64,000 nucleotides of DNA, from NCBI GenBank assembly GCA_947458455.1, contig CANGYJ010000005.1:1-64000 (forward strand), given 5' to 3'. Position 1 is the stretch's first letter. Each line of letters opens with the position of its first letter. Source of the stretch: Verrucomicrobiaceae bacterium. Lineage in GTDB: Bacteria; Verrucomicrobiota; Verrucomicrobiia; Verrucomicrobiales; Verrucomicrobiaceae. Below, piece by piece: positions 18,545 to 29,546 of this stretch. The position numbers were made by a program, and so were the translations under genes. The notes beneath the pieces were generated by a model. The model made no database searches, had not been told where the DNA came from, and saw only the letters and a program-made list of their open reading frames with translations.

Positions 18545-18928
18545 TCACCGGGCATCTGAGGCAAAGGGATTGATGATCTGAAGGCTGGTGATGTGTTTGT
18601 AATCACCCTCATTCCGCGTGACGAGCGGCACGCCATACTCCAGCGCCGTGGCCACGATGATGGCATCCCCCAGCTTCATGCTCTTCTGCTGCCGCAGTTG
18701 GATGGCCCGCTGGATGATTTCCTCGTCGAGAGGCAGCTCTGCTGTGTTTGTGACGAGAGTGTGAAGCTGCGTCTGACGTTGCGGAGTCAGCAGCCCAAAC
18801 TTTGGGAAGCCCAATACTTCAATCCGGGTCACGCTAGCGATCATGGCATCCGAGTTCTGCGCATAGGGGAGGCAGAGCGTATCGCCGGGCTCGGCGGCAT
18901 AGATGAGGATGTTGCTATCACAAATCAT
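18545..18928 (-). CDS. PIN-domain toxin, VapC type
   Basis: Protein of 127 residues. It opens with the PIN motif 'MICDSNILIYAAEPGD' (first acidic residue Asp4), has 'ASVTRIEVLGFPKFG' with the conserved Glu, and 'MKLGDAIIVATALEYGVPLV' and 'TRNEGDYKHI' with the other acidic residues. PIN toxins are Mg-dependent ribonucleases. It starts 4 bases behind the stop of the upstream small gene, which is the expected antitoxin. All catalytic acids appear to be present, so the toxin should be active unless bound. Confidence 0.9.
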   Translation of the reverse strand: MICDSNILIYAAEPGDTLCLPYAQNSDAMIASVTRIEVLGFPKFGLLTPQRQTQLHTLVTNTAELPLDEEIIQRAIQLRQQKSMKLGDAIIVATALEYGVPLVTRNEGDYKHITSLQIINPFASDAR

Positions 18929-18932
18929 GAGA

Positions 18933-19226
18933 TCATTCTCGACCGGGAAGCACCACGTCCTCGCGTATTTCTCGCTGCCAGGCCACTGGATCAGGAATCA
19001 CATCCTTCAGCCCACCTAGCGCCCGGATGGCTTCAAAAGCCGCCGCCCGCTTTGCCAGCATCTCCGGCGTGGCGGTCGGGATCACCCGTTTCGGCTTTGG
19101 CGCTGCGCCGTTCGGCAACGAGAGCAGCACATGCATGCGTCCCGGCTTCAGCCATTCTGGCAGGGGCGAAAGCAATTTCAGGCTGCCATCGGCACTCACT
19201 TCGACATCGGTTTCCAGGGTATTCAT
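18933..19226 (-). CDS. Putative antitoxin of the PIN-domain toxin
   Basis: Protein of 97 residues from the ATG at 19226 (MNTLETDVEVSADGSLKLLS). The N-terminal half looks like a small strand-rich DNA-binding domain ('LPEWLKPGRMHVLLSLPNGA'), the C-terminal half is a charged helix ('EMLAKRAAAFEAIRALGGLK') suited to wrap around a toxin. It precedes the PIN gene by 4 bases, the usual antitoxin-first order. It belongs to no classical VapB family I can name. It is divergent from dnaX with about 100 bases between. Confidence 0.75.
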   Translation of the reverse strand: MNTLETDVEVSADGSLKLLSPLPEWLKPGRMHVLLSLPNGAAPKPKRVIPTATPEMLAKRAAAFEAIRALGGLKDVIPDPVAWQREIREDVVLPGRE

Positions 19227-19328
19227 GCCCCGATAATAGGCGATGCCTCCGAAATCGTCCAGCCTGTGAATCGCCCCGCACTGAATGCCATCCTTGCGGG
19301 CGGTGAAACACTGCCTACCGCTGGAGGC

Positions 19329-21188
<1,860 letters not shown>

Positions 21189-21189
21189 G

Positions 21190-21669
21190 ATGAGCGAGAA
21201 AGCCTTCCAAGTCCTGTTTGTCTGCCTCGGCAACATCTGCCGCTCTCCCGCTGCGGAGGGCGTGATGCAGCACCTGGTGGATGAAGCCGGTCTGAGCGCC
21301 ACGATCCGCATCGACTCCGCCGGCACCGAGAGCTGGCACCACGGCAAGCTGCCGGATGCTCGCATGCGCGAGGCTGGCAAGGCACGCGGCTACACGCTGC
21401 AAAGCCGTGCCCGCCAGGTGAAGCGGGATGATTTGGTGAACTTCGATCTCATCCTCGCCATGGATGCGGACAACCTGCGCAACCTCCGCGCCCTCGATCC
21501 CGAAGGCCTGCACGCCACGAAGATCCGCGCCTTCTGCGATTACTGCACCGATCACGACGAGAAGGAGGTGCCTGATCCCTATTACGGCGGCCCCGAGGGC
21601 TTCGAAAAGGTGCTCAACCTCCTCGAAGACGGCTGCGCCAATGTGCTGCGGCAGATTGGGAAGGTGTGA
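21190..21669 (+). CDS. Low-molecular-weight protein-tyrosine phosphatase
   Basis: Protein of 159 residues, the typical length. The active-site loop CLGNICRS has nucleophile Cys12 and Arg18, and the general-acid motif DPYYGG is in 'VPDPYYGGPEGFEKVLNLLE'. Such enzymes remove phosphate from tyrosine residues of proteins, often in control of surface polysaccharide export, and may also act on small phosphoesters. The gene starts one base after the dnaX stop codon, so the two are probably co-transcribed. Confidence 0.95.
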   Translation: MSEKAFQVLFVCLGNICRSPAAEGVMQHLVDEAGLSATIRIDSAGTESWHHGKLPDARMREAGKARGYTLQSRARQVKRDDLVNFDLILAMDADNLRNLRALDPEGLHATKIRAFCDYCTDHDEKEVPDPYYGGPEGFEKVLNLLEDGCANVLRQIGKV

Positions 21670-21695
21670 GGCAGCGTTTCCGAGATTCGTTTTCA

Positions 21696-21780
21696 CCGCA
21701 GAGGGGCAGAGGAGCAAAGAAAGCAGAGATTTGATCCGATCGAATGACTCTGCGTCCTCTGCTTCTTTGCCTCTCTGCGG
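21696..21780. repeat. Imperfect palindrome 'ccgcagaggggcagagg' between convergent genes
   Basis: Left arm ccgcagaggggcagaggagc and right arm ending ctttgcctctctgcgg are largely complementary, with inner words 'gcagag' and 'ctctgc'. It lies between the phosphatase gene and the small MFS partner gene, which converge, so a role as two-way terminator is possible. Related words occur in the palindrome cluster at 61980-62150. Confidence 0.75.
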
Positions 21781-21796
21781 CCAAAGCGAATTCTGA

Positions 21797-21931
21797 TCAC
21801 TTCACCGGCACGGCGACCGGCTTGGCAGCGCCACCAAACAGCGGCATGGATTTATTCACGGACTGATACACGCCCCAGCCGAGCGGCACGGCGACCCAGA
21901 TCCAGGCGATGAAGATGCGGAGGTTGTTCAT
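21797..21931 (-). CDS. Small membrane partner of the MFS transporter
   Basis: Protein of 44 residues (MNNLRIFIAWIWVAVPLGWG, then VYQSVNKSMPLFGGAAKPVA and four more). It has one membrane segment (about 4-24). It starts 9 bases behind the stop of the OFA-type transporter gene. Very short membrane proteins with this pattern are known as 'MFS transporter small subunit' beside oxalate/formate-type transporters in many bacteria. The role is probably to stabilise or regulate the transporter; this is inferred. Position, topology and length all fit. Confidence 0.8.
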   Translation of the reverse strand: MNNLRIFIAWIWVAVPLGWGVYQSVNKSMPLFGGAAKPVAVPVK

Positions 21932-21940
21932 GACGGTGGC

Positions 21941-23272
21941 TTAGTTTTTGACGTGATACTTCGCGTCCACCGGACGCACGAGGAGATTGGCGATGAGGCC
22001 GACGACGAGCAGGCCCACCATGATGTGGAAGATGGAATTGTAGGCCTGGGCGGGTGGCAGGGTCTTTTTGTTGGCCACCGAGAGGCGGTCCACGAGCTGT
22101 GGCCCGATGATGGCGGCGAGCGACCACGCGGTGATGAGGCGGCCATGAATGGCGCCGACTTGATAACTGCCGAAAAGATCCCGCAGGTAGGCAGGGATGG
22201 TGGCGAAGCCGCCGCCATACATCGTGAGGATGAGGCCGGTGACGATGACAAAGAGTGTCACATTCCCCTGCCCCTGCGTCCACGGCACGCTCATGTAAAG
22301 CGCTGCGCCGAGGATGAAATAGACGCAGTAAGTCATCTTTCTGCCGAGGAAATCCGAGCACGAGGACCAGAAGAAGCGGCCGCCCAGATTGCACAGCGAG
22401 AGCAGGCCTACATAGCCTGCGCCAGCGGCGGCACTCACGCCAAACATGTCCTGAATCATCGGCGAGGCCTGACCGAGGATGCCGATGCCGGCGCTGACGT
22501 TCATGCACAGCACCACCCACAGCATCCAAAACTGCGGCGTCTTCCACGCCACATCCACGGCCACATTGGCATTCGTGACGAGCGGCTTCACATGCGCTTT
22601 CGGTTCCCATCCGGCAGGTTTCCAGCCTTCGGCGGGCACTCGGACAATCCAGGCACCAAACAGCATCGAAACGGCGTAAAGCCCCGCCATGATCAAAAAG
22701 GCTTCTTGAGCTCCCACCGAGGTCGCGGAGGCAAAACGCTTCATCAGCTCTTCCGCCAGCGGTCCGCCGATCAGCGCTCCACCGCCGAATCCCATGATCG
22801 CCATGCCCGTGGCCATGCCAGGACGATCCGGGAACCATTTCATCAGCGTCGAAACCGGCGCGATATATCCCAACCCAAGCCCAATGCCGCCGATGAGGCC
22901 GTAACCAGCATATAGCAGCCACAGTTGATGCCACTTCACCGCACACGCGGCGAGCACGAGGCCGGTGCAAAAGCACAGCATGCTGGCGAGCATCGTTTGA
23001 CGCGGCCCGCTGCGTTCCACCCATTTGCCAAACACCGCCGCCGAGAGGCCGAGCAAGGCAAGAGCGATCGAGTAAGCCACGCCGACATCCGCCTCCGTCC
23101 AATCCAAGGCGGAAGGGGCGGTGATACCGAGGGCCTTGGCGAGTGGCTTTTTAAAGACGCTGAAGCCATACACCTGTCCGATGCACATGTGCACGGCGAT
23201 GGCGGCAGGAGGAACGAGCCAGCGATTAAAACCTGGCGGTGCGACGGTGGCTTCTCGGGAGAGGATGGACAT
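21941..23272 (-). CDS. OFA-family MFS transporter (oxalate/formate antiporter-like)
   Basis: Protein of 443 residues with about 12 membrane segments. The beginning 'AAIAVHMCIGQVYGFSVFKK' and 'GYGLIGGIGLGLGYIAPVST' followed by 'LMKWFPDRPGMATGMAIMGF' are hallmarks of the OFA branch. These transporters move small carboxylates across the inner membrane, for example oxalate against formate, but the substrate here is open, and no oxalate decarboxylase or formyl-CoA transferase gene is nearby. A 44-residue membrane protein follows directly. Confidence 0.93.
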   Translation of the reverse strand: MSILSREATVAPPGFNRWLVPPAAIAVHMCIGQVYGFSVFKKPLAKALGITAPSALDWTEADVGVAYSIALALLGLSAAVFGKWVERSGPRQTMLASMLCFCTGLVLAACAVKWHQLWLLYAGYGLIGGIGLGLGYIAPVSTLMKWFPDRPGMATGMAIMGFGGGALIGGPLAEELMKRFASATSVGAQEAFLIMAGLYAVSMLFGAWIVRVPAEGWKPAGWEPKAHVKPLVTNANVAVDVAWKTPQFWMLWVVLCMNVSAGIGILGQASPMIQDMFGVSAAAGAGYVGLLSLCNLGGRFFWSSCSDFLGRKMTYCVYFILGAALYMSVPWTQGQGNVTLFVIVTGLILTMYGGGFATIPAYLRDLFGSYQVGAIHGRLITAWSLAAIIGPQLVDRLSVANKKTLPPAQAYNSIFHIMVGLLVVGLIANLLVRPVDAKYHVKN

Positions 23273-23464
23273 GGTTGGAGCGGGAAAAGGACGTTTTAGA
23301 ACGCCGCCCGGTCCGCTGGCAATCAGGAAAGCGGCCTACCAGTGATTCTCCGTGGCGTAGCGGCAGGCGTCAGCATGCCGGGCAGATGCGGAGCAAGGGG
23401 AACGCTCGAAGGGGAAAACTCACGTTTTCCTCTACGCCAAAGCGTTTCGACCAAGCGTCTTCAC

Positions 23465-25267
23465 TCACTGCGGCCCGATCAGCGATTTCCGGCAAAGATC
23501 GGCATACAGACCACCGGCGGCGATGAGCTCGTCGTGCGTGCCTTGCTCGGTGATGCGGCCGCGTTCGAGGACGTAGATGCGGTCCGCATTGCGCACGGTG
23601 GAAAGGCGGTGGGCGATGACGAAGCTGGTGCGCTGTTTCATGAGGCGTTCGAGAGCTTCCTGGATCTGCCGCTCGGTTTCGGTATCCACGCTGGCGGTGG
23701 CTTCATCGAGGAGAAGGATGGGCGGATTGCGCAAAAGGGCGCGGGCGATGCTGATACGCTGCTTTTCGCCGACGGAGAGCTTGATGCCTCGCTCGCCGAC
23801 GTGGGTGTCGAGCTGGTTGGGCAGGCGTTTGACGAATTCGGAGGCGTTGGCGCTTTCGAGCACGCTCCAGAGTTCGTCTTCGGTAGCCTCGCGTTTGCCG
23901 ATGAAGAGGTTGTCACGCACGGTGCCATTGAAGAGGAAGCTCTCCTGCGTGACGTAGCCAATGCGACGGCGCAAGCTGCTCTTGCTGATGCTTTTCACCG
24001 GCGTGCCATCAATGGTGAGAGAGCCTTCATCGTGCTCGTAGAAGCGGGTGAGAAGATTGATGAGCGTGGATTTCCCTGCGCCGGTGGGGCCGACGAGGGC
24101 GATGGTCTGCCCGGGCTGAGCATCAATGGTGATGCCGTGAACGGTGGGGAGCTTCCCGCTGTAGCTGAAGCCGACGTTTTCATAGCGGATGTGGCCCTTG
24201 ACCTCACCGAGCACGACGCCGTCGTCGATGCCATGCTCCTCCTCGGCATCCATGATGCCAAAGACACGCTCGCCAGCGGCACGGCCTGCCTGGATCATCT
24301 GGTTGAGGCTGTGGAGCTGCTCGACGGGATCGTAGAAGAGGCGGGCGAGCAGGAGGAAGGCGGTGAGATCACCGGGCTTCATGTTTCCATGCATGATGGC
24401 GCGGGCACCGAACCACAGGACGATGAGCGTGCCCATGTCCTTGAGCAGGGCCATGCTGGGACGATAGATGGACCACACATGCATGAGATGCAGCGTGGCA
24501 TCTTTTAAGGCGCCGGAGCCTTCGTTGAAGCGGGCATGCTCCTCCTTCTCCATGGCATAGGCTTTGATCTGGCGCATGCCGCTGACGTTGTCGTGCAGCA
24601 GCGAGTTCATGCCGCTGGAGGCGGTGCGGACCTTGCGATGGCGATCACGGGCGCTTTTGGTATATAAAACAGCTCCGAGGGCCAGGAAGGGCATTGGCAG
24701 CATGGCGGTCCACGCGAGCGTGGCATCGGCATAGAACATGAAACCGGCCACGATGACGATTTGCAGCACGGCCACGAGGCCCTGCTCGATGCCATCGATG
24801 AGCACCCGCTCGACGGCAGGGATGTCCTCGGAGACGGTGGTCATGATGTCGCCGGTGGGGCGGTTATCGAACCAGCGCAGCGGCAGGCGCTGGAGGCGCT
24901 CGTAGAGATCACTGCGGAGGTCGTAGATGACTTTTTGCTCGAAGCTGTTGTTCAGCCGGATGCGCAGAGAATTGAAGAGGTTCTGGAGAACGAATGCGCC
25001 GAGCACGAGCATCGCCGAGGGAGCGAGACGGTCCCAGGCCTTCGCGGGGATGGTGACATCAATGATCTCGCGGGTGACGGAAGGCAGCACGAGGACCATA
25101 AGGGTGCCGCCAATGGCACAGCCGATCTGGGCCACGGCCATGCCGGGGTAGCGTTGGAGATAGGAAAAGACTCGGAGGATAGTGCGCACGTCCTTTTGCT
25201 TTGGCGAGCCGGGGGGCGGAGGCAAGAATCCTTGCCTGATTTCAATCGCGGCCTTAGCTGGCGGCAT
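23465..25267 (-). CDS. ABC exporter with fused membrane and ATPase domains, MsbA-like
   Basis: Half-transporter of 600 residues. The N-terminal half has six membrane segments of ABC exporter type I ('DLRSDLYERLQRLPLRWFDN', 'RPTGDIMTTVSEDIPAVERV'). The C-terminal ATPase has Walker A 'LVGPTGAGKSTLINLL', signature 'LSVGEKQRISIARALL' and Walker B 'ILLLDEATASVDTETERQIQ', followed by the His switch 'VIAHRLSTVRNADRI'. It may export lipids, peptides or drugs. The ATG at 25265-25267 overlaps the ATG of the opposite-strand gene and lacks a ribosome site, so the true start may lie inside (a GTG near 25189 is one option). Confidence 0.9.
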   Translation of the reverse strand: MPPAKAAIEIRQGFLPPPPGSPKQKDVRTILRVFSYLQRYPGMAVAQIGCAIGGTLMVLVLPSVTREIIDVTIPAKAWDRLAPSAMLVLGAFVLQNLFNSLRIRLNNSFEQKVIYDLRSDLYERLQRLPLRWFDNRPTGDIMTTVSEDIPAVERVLIDGIEQGLVAVLQIVIVAGFMFYADATLAWTAMLPMPFLALGAVLYTKSARDRHRKVRTASSGMNSLLHDNVSGMRQIKAYAMEKEEHARFNEGSGALKDATLHLMHVWSIYRPSMALLKDMGTLIVLWFGARAIMHGNMKPGDLTAFLLLARLFYDPVEQLHSLNQMIQAGRAAGERVFGIMDAEEEHGIDDGVVLGEVKGHIRYENVGFSYSGKLPTVHGITIDAQPGQTIALVGPTGAGKSTLINLLTRFYEHDEGSLTIDGTPVKSISKSSLRRRIGYVTQESFLFNGTVRDNLFIGKREATEDELWSVLESANASEFVKRLPNQLDTHVGERGIKLSVGEKQRISIARALLRNPPILLLDEATASVDTETERQIQEALERLMKQRTSFVIAHRLSTVRNADRIYVLERGRITEQGTHDELIAAGGLYADLCRKSLIGPQ

Positions 25268-25949
25268 GAAGTATCACATCGCTCGGGAGAGCGAACAATT
25301 GGGCGAATTCAACGACCTCGACATCAGCGCCGGGCTGCGCAGCGGGCAGTTTCAGCCGGGAGACCTATGCTGGAGCAGCAGCATGACGGATTGGGAGCCG
25401 CTTTCGCAGCGTTTCGCGCCCGCTGAGGTGGAAACGCCCGCTGGCGAACCTCCTCCGCTGCCCATCAACGCCCCCATCCACGATCTGACATCCGAATGGA
25501 GCCTCGCCAGCCGGGTGCAGCGATTCGTGGCCTGGCTGCTGGACAGCCTCACACTGCTTCCGGTGGCTTATCTGGCCGCGCAGTCTCTCGAAGGACACAA
25601 GGTCGAAACCATGGACAATCTCATGCAGCTGATGCAGGAGCAGCCGGAGCTTTTCCAAAGCGCCGCCTGGAGCTTCATCGGCATCACGCTGGTGAATGTG
25701 GTGATGCTGTCCCTGCGCGGCCAGTCCATTGGCAAATGGCTCATGGGCATCCGCATCGTAATGTTTCAAAGCGGCGCTCCCGCCGGCTTTGTGCGGGCGG
25801 TGCTGCTGCGCTCCTTTGTCATGTCCGTGCTCGGCTCGATAAGCTATGTGGGACCCGGCATCCAGCTTTTTGACATTGCCTGCATCTTCCGGGCGGATCA
25901 CCGCTGCCTGCACGATCTCATCGCGGACACGATGGTGGTCCGGGCCTAG
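25266..25949 (+). CDS. RDD-family membrane protein with N-terminal GYF_2 domain
   Basis: Protein of 227 residues. Residues 1 to about 55 (MKYHIARESEQLGEFNDLDI, '..SGQFQPGDLCWSSSMTDW') form a GYF_2 (DUF4339) domain. From about 78 an RDD domain follows, with 'SRVQRFVAWLLDSLTLLPVA' (Arg and Asp positions of RDD), 'LRGQSIGKWLMGIRIVMFQS' and a last Asp in 'HDLIADTMVV', and three membrane segments. Function of this combination is unknown; RDD proteins include ion transporters. The start is certain because the GYF_2 domain begins at once. It is divergent from the ABC exporter with no spacer. Confidence 0.85.
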   Translation: MKYHIARESEQLGEFNDLDISAGLRSGQFQPGDLCWSSSMTDWEPLSQRFAPAEVETPAGEPPPLPINAPIHDLTSEWSLASRVQRFVAWLLDSLTLLPVAYLAAQSLEGHKVETMDNLMQLMQEQPELFQSAAWSFIGITLVNVVMLSLRGQSIGKWLMGIRIVMFQSGAPAGFVRAVLLRSFVMSVLGSISYVGPGIQLFDIACIFRADHRCLHDLIADTMVVRA

Positions 25950-25989
25950 AGCGTTTCTCAAATAGTACGTCTGAAATAACCGGCGAATG

Positions 25990-26080
25990 CGGCGGTTTCG
26001 GTAGCAAGGAAAGGGCGAGGAGGCTATTGGAACAATAGCTGACGAGGGAATAACGCTGCCAATGAGACCGCCCCGCTGTC
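25990..26080. repeat. Possible degenerate inverted repeat in the spacer
   Basis: The segment starts with 'ggcggtttc' near 25991 and closes with 'gagaccgcc' near 26064; inside lies ctattggaacaatag, a perfect small palindrome. It lies between the RDD gene and the convergent membrane-protein gene. It may be a relic of a dispersed element or a terminator; the evidence is weak. Confidence 0.4.
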
Positions 26081-26110
26081 GGGAATCGGACAGACATTTT
26101 GAGAACCGAT

Positions 26111-26470
26111 CTAAAACGCCTTTACGCGGGACAACTCGGGATTCGAGCCCTGGATGCGCTGGATCTCACCCTGCTGCTCACGCTGCTCCTTGGAAACCTG
26201 CTTCATGCGCATGGGATAGGTTACCATCATCACAAAGCACGTCACATCGGCCACGAGGATAGCCATGGCGATGAGGATGCCGTAACGCTTTAGGGACTCA
26301 TCGATGACCTTGTTTTTGTTCACCGAAAAGTTATCCGATTTCGAGAACATGCTCTGAAACAGCCGCCGCCAGCCACGCGGCTCCCTCGCCACGCTGAACG
26401 ACCACAGGAAGAGGGCCGTCAGCACGATGCAGGCGATCTGATACTCAATCGGAAATTTGCTGGTGTCCAT
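26111..26470 (-). CDS. Membrane protein of unknown function, two membrane segments
   Basis: Protein of 119 residues from the ATG at 26470 (MDTSKFPIEYQIACIVLTAL). Two membrane segments (about 12-30 and 64-88, 'GILIAMAILVADVTCFVMMV') flank a basic cytoplasmic loop ('REPRGWRRLFQSMFSKSDNF'). The C-terminal tail is charged and possibly coiled ('MKQVSKEQREQQGEIQRIQG'). An alternative ATG at 26518 adds 16 residues. No family is recognised. Confidence 0.65.
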   Translation of the reverse strand: MDTSKFPIEYQIACIVLTALFLWSFSVAREPRGWRRLFQSMFSKSDNFSVNKNKVIDESLKRYGILIAMAILVADVTCFVMMVTYPMRMKQVSKEQREQQGEIQRIQGSNPELSRVKAF

Positions 26471-26557
26471 GGGGGGGTGGATGACCCTGGCGGTATGCGC
26501 CTGGGAAAGTAGAGCCATGTTTAAATCGGCCCTCCCACCCACGCAATCGCGGATTTG

Positions 26558-28126
26558 TCAGGAGACGCTGAAACGATCCCCGGCGGGCGTGCCCACCTGC
26601 TCAATCACCTTTGCCGCGCCATTCGAAGCCAGATGAGTGAGCATGTGGAAGGCATCCTCCGCGTCGATGCTGAGGCTGGCGGCCACTTCGGCGGCTCCAA
26701 GCGGCTCTTTAGCGGCGGCGAGAGCCTCTTTTACTTTGGCGAGCTGCTTCAGGAAATCCGTGGCGGCCTTCTTGCCGGCCTCCACGCCGGGCTGGTGATA
26801 GGCGTTGATGTTCACGAGGCTGGCGTAAAACCCTACCGCACGCTCGAAGAGGCCCACGAGCAGTCCAAGCGTGAAAGCGCTCACCTCCTCAATGCTGATG
26901 GTGACATTTTCGCGACCTTTGTCCGAAAGCGCCTTCCGCGTGCCGCGGAGGAAGCCCTGAAGGTAATCCCCGCTGTTAAATCCTGGATCCACTTCCAGCG
27001 AAGCAGTGTCACGAGCCTTCCGCACCTCGATGAAGGTGGCGAAGAAGTTGTTCACGCCATCACGGAGCTGCTGCACATAGGCGTGCTGATCCGTGGAGCC
27101 CTTGTTGCCATACACGGCCACGCCTTGATTCACCACCGCTCCATTGAGATCATGCTCCTTGCCCAGGCTTTCCATGACGAGCTGCTGGAGATACTTCGAG
27201 AAAAGCACCAGACGGTCCTTGTAAGGCAGCACGACCATGTCCTTCTGGCCTTTGCCACCACCCGCGTGATGCCACATCAGCGCCAGCAGCATCGCGGCAT
27301 TCTCACGCGCCGGGCGGGCACGCGTCTCCGCATCCATCGCCGCCGCACCCGCCAAAAACTGGCGCACATCCACGCCCTGCAAGGCCGCCGCGATGGTGCC
27401 CACCGTGCTCATTACACTGGTGCGGCCGCCCACCCAGTCCCACATCGGGAAACGGGCCAGCCAGCTCTGCTTCACCGCGTGCTTATCCAGCTCGCTATCG
27501 AGTCCGGTCACGGCCACGGCATGCTTCGAGAAGTCCAGGCCCGCCTTTTTGTAGGCCGCCTCGGCCTCCAGCATGCCATTGCGGGTCTCCTTGGTGCCGC
27601 CGGATTTGGAAATCACCAGCGTCAGCGTCGTGGCGAGGCCGCTACCGATCTCCGCCAGAACGCGATCCATGCCATCGGGATCAGTGTTATCGAAAAACGA
27701 GATCGCCATGGGCGGATTCGCGGGCGTGATGGCATGCGCCACGAGCTGCGGCCCCAGCGCCGAGCCACCGATGCCCACCACCAGCACGCGGGTGAATTTC
27801 TGTCCATTCGCCGCTTTGATCGAACCAGCATGCACCTCCGCCGCAAACTTCAGCGAGGCTTCGAGGGTCTCGTCGATCTCCTTCGTGATGACCGCGTCAG
27901 GAGCCAGCTTCGAATCCCGCAGCCAGTAATGGCCCACCATGCGAACCTCATCTGGATTGGCGATGGCACCCGCTTCGAGCTCCTTCATCGCCTTGAACGC
28001 ATGATCGATCTTCCCGGCCATGTTCGTGAACAAGCTGTCCTCGAAGCCCATGCGGCTGATGTCGATGGAAAAACCCATCTGTGGGTAACGAACGAAGTAC
28101 TTCTGAAAGCGATCCCAGTGGCTCAT
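26558..28126 (-). CDS. pgi: Glucose-6-phosphate isomerase
   Basis: Protein of 522 residues from [20 protein letters not shown]. It interconverts glucose 6-phosphate and fructose 6-phosphate. Visible are the first sugar-isomerase motif '[20 protein letters not shown]', the phosphate loop '[20 protein letters not shown]', the '[13 protein letters not shown]' signature and the C-terminal '[20 protein letters not shown]' with the helix carrying the catalytic region. It is the last gene of a reverse run (thiD, protease-like, IF-1-like, pgi), 92 bases after the IF-1-like gene. Length is within the range of bacterial long forms. Confidence 0.96.
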   Translation of the reverse strand: MSHWDRFQKYFVRYPQMGFSIDISRMGFEDSLFTNMAGKIDHAFKAMKELEAGAIANPDEVRMVGHYWLRDSKLAPDAVITKEIDETLEASLKFAAEVHAGSIKAANGQKFTRVLVVGIGGSALGPQLVAHAITPANPPMAISFFDNTDPDGMDRVLAEIGSGLATTLTLVISKSGGTKETRNGMLEAEAAYKKAGLDFSKHAVAVTGLDSELDKHAVKQSWLARFPMWDWVGGRTSVMSTVGTIAAALQGVDVRQFLAGAAAMDAETRARPARENAAMLLALMWHHAGGGKGQKDMVVLPYKDRLVLFSKYLQQLVMESLGKEHDLNGAVVNQGVAVYGNKGSTDQHAYVQQLRDGVNNFFATFIEVRKARDTASLEVDPGFNSGDYLQGFLRGTRKALSDKGRENVTISIEEVSAFTLGLLVGLFERAVGFYASLVNINAYHQPGVEAGKKAATDFLKQLAKVKEALAAAKEPLGAAEVAASLSIDAEDAFHMLTHLASNGAAKVIEQVGTPAGDRFSVS

Positions 28127-28218
28127 GTGCGGTGGATGGAGGGTTGGAGTGAGGCGGAAGCATCGAAAAAGCACTTCCCATGCCGCGCCGCAACCTCTTT
28201 GGCCGCTCATCCCACGCC

Positions 28219-28455
28219 TCACTGGATGAACTCCGCCCGCGAGAAATCCGCCACATCCATGCGCACACGCATCACCGAGCCCTCGACGAGGGGAAAGCGC
28301 GGCTGGTGAGCATCAATGAAGGCGAGGACGATCTTGCCATTCGGCAGCGCAGCGTGGCAGGTGCGGTCACAGAGCACCTGCTGGATGGTGACTTGAGTTT
28401 CGACTTTGTTGGGGATGTCGAAGGTCAGAGGCGGAAGGGGTGAGTGGAGGCTCAT
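28219..28455 (-). CDS. IF-1-like S1/OB-fold protein
   Basis: Protein of 78 residues ([20 protein letters not shown] then [20 protein letters not shown]). From about residue 18 it aligns along its whole length with translation initiation factor IF-1: the strand pattern 'V..VL......[12 protein letters not shown]', then '..[12 protein letters not shown]' and the ending '[11 protein letters not shown]', matching IF-1 'YDLSKGRI'. Key basic RNA-contact residues are partly missing. It may be a divergent second IF-1-like protein rather than the essential factor. Its ATG overlaps the stop of the upstream protease-like gene by four bases (ATGA). Confidence 0.6.
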   Translation of the reverse strand: MSLHSPLPPLTFDIPNKVETQVTIQQVLCDRTCHAALPNGKIVLAFIDAHQPRFPLVEGSVMRVRMDVADFSRAEFIQ

Positions 28456-29546
28456 TCGTTCACGGGAATGGCTTTGGGGGCCGGTGGCTCGGGCGGGAGC
28501 TTCTGGCTCCAGTGGATCTTGGCAGCCTGGAGATGGTCGCTGGTGATGAGGAAATCGACGGCGCGTTGCAGCACGGTGTCGCGCGGCTTTGGCTGGTCTT
28601 CTGGCAGAGGCTCGCCCGCCGAGCGGCGGATGTAGGAATCGAGTTCCGGGTTGGTGCCAGCGACGAGTGCGGCCTCGTTGAAGCGCACGCGAGGCGTGTC
28701 GCTGATGGTGGAGGCGGGGCGAGTTTTGTTTTCGGGATCGAAAAAGGCTCGTTTGGCCTTTTCGGCGAGTTGGATGGGGAAATCAGGCACGAGTCCTTTT
28801 TGGAAGATGGAGCTGCCATCCGACAGCAGCACCTCGGCCCGTGCAAAACGCAGCGACCAATGCGCATCGACAGGAATCGTCTCATACCTCACCGCAGCAC
28901 CGCGAGTGGCCGAGCCGATGAGGAGGGCTTGTTTGCGCTGCCGCAGCACCGCAGCGATGGCCTCGCCCACATTGCAGGTATCGCCATCGATCAAAACGAG
29001 CACCGAGGCCTTCCAAAGTGGCTCGCGTTCGCTGCGCAGGACCTCGGTGTTCGAATCCGTCATCTGGCGTGTTTTGAAGAGCACCTCGTTTTCTGGCACA
29101 AACAGGCCCAGCATGCCCGCGGCCACCTCGAAATCCCCCGGCGCAGCGGAGGCACGGAGATCCAGGATAAGGTGCTTCGCGCCATCCTGGACGAATTTCG
29201 CCAAGTGCTGCTCCATCACGGCGATCTCCGCCTGGCGAAAGGCCTTCGGCCGCAGCAGCGCGATACCGAGCCGCAGCATCTCCGCCTGCAACCCGCCAGA
29301 ATCCGCGAGCTTTGAATCCTCCGTGCGAGCGACGAGTTCCGCGCCGAATTGAAGCCTCTCCAGCAGACCATGCAGCGCCGCCCGGTTCAGTTCATCCAAG
29401 GTCAGATCGCCACTGCGGATGTACTCCTTTTGGAGCACGCGAAAAGCCGTCTGAATGCCATTCTGCGTGATGTCCGGCGCCTTCGCCTCCGCCGCGAGGG
29501 CGGCGGGAGCGAGGAGGAGCGTGAAAAGGACAGCACGGAGCATCAT
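28452..29546 (-). CDS. Secreted S41-protease-like protein lacking catalytic residues
   Basis: Protein of 364 residues with a signal peptide (MMLRAVLFTLLLAPAALAAE). Residues about 115-250 follow the core of C-terminal processing (S41) peptidases: 'HLILDLRASAAPGDFEVAAG', 'SVLVLIDGDTCNVGEAIAAV', 'LRQRKQALLIGSATRGAAVR'. At the place of the catalytic Ser stands Asn192, and at the place of the catalytic Lys Ala217, with the spacing of 25 kept. The PDZ domain is not recognisable. It is probably a non-proteolytic periplasmic protein. It overlaps thiD upstream and the IF-1-like gene downstream by four bases each. Confidence 0.75.
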   Translation of the reverse strand: MMLRAVLFTLLLAPAALAAEAKAPDITQNGIQTAFRVLQKEYIRSGDLTLDELNRAALHGLLERLQFGAELVARTEDSKLADSGGLQAEMLRLGIALLRPKAFRQAEIAVMEQHLAKFVQDGAKHLILDLRASAAPGDFEVAAGMLGLFVPENEVLFKTRQMTDSNTEVLRSEREPLWKASVLVLIDGDTCNVGEAIAAVLRQRKQALLIGSATRGAAVRYETIPVDAHWSLRFARAEVLLSDGSSIFQKGLVPDFPIQLAEKAKRAFFDPENKTRPASTISDTPRVRFNEAALVAGTNPELDSYIRRSAGEPLPEDQPKPRDTVLQRAVDFLITSDHLQAAKIHWSQKLPPEPPAPKAIPVNE

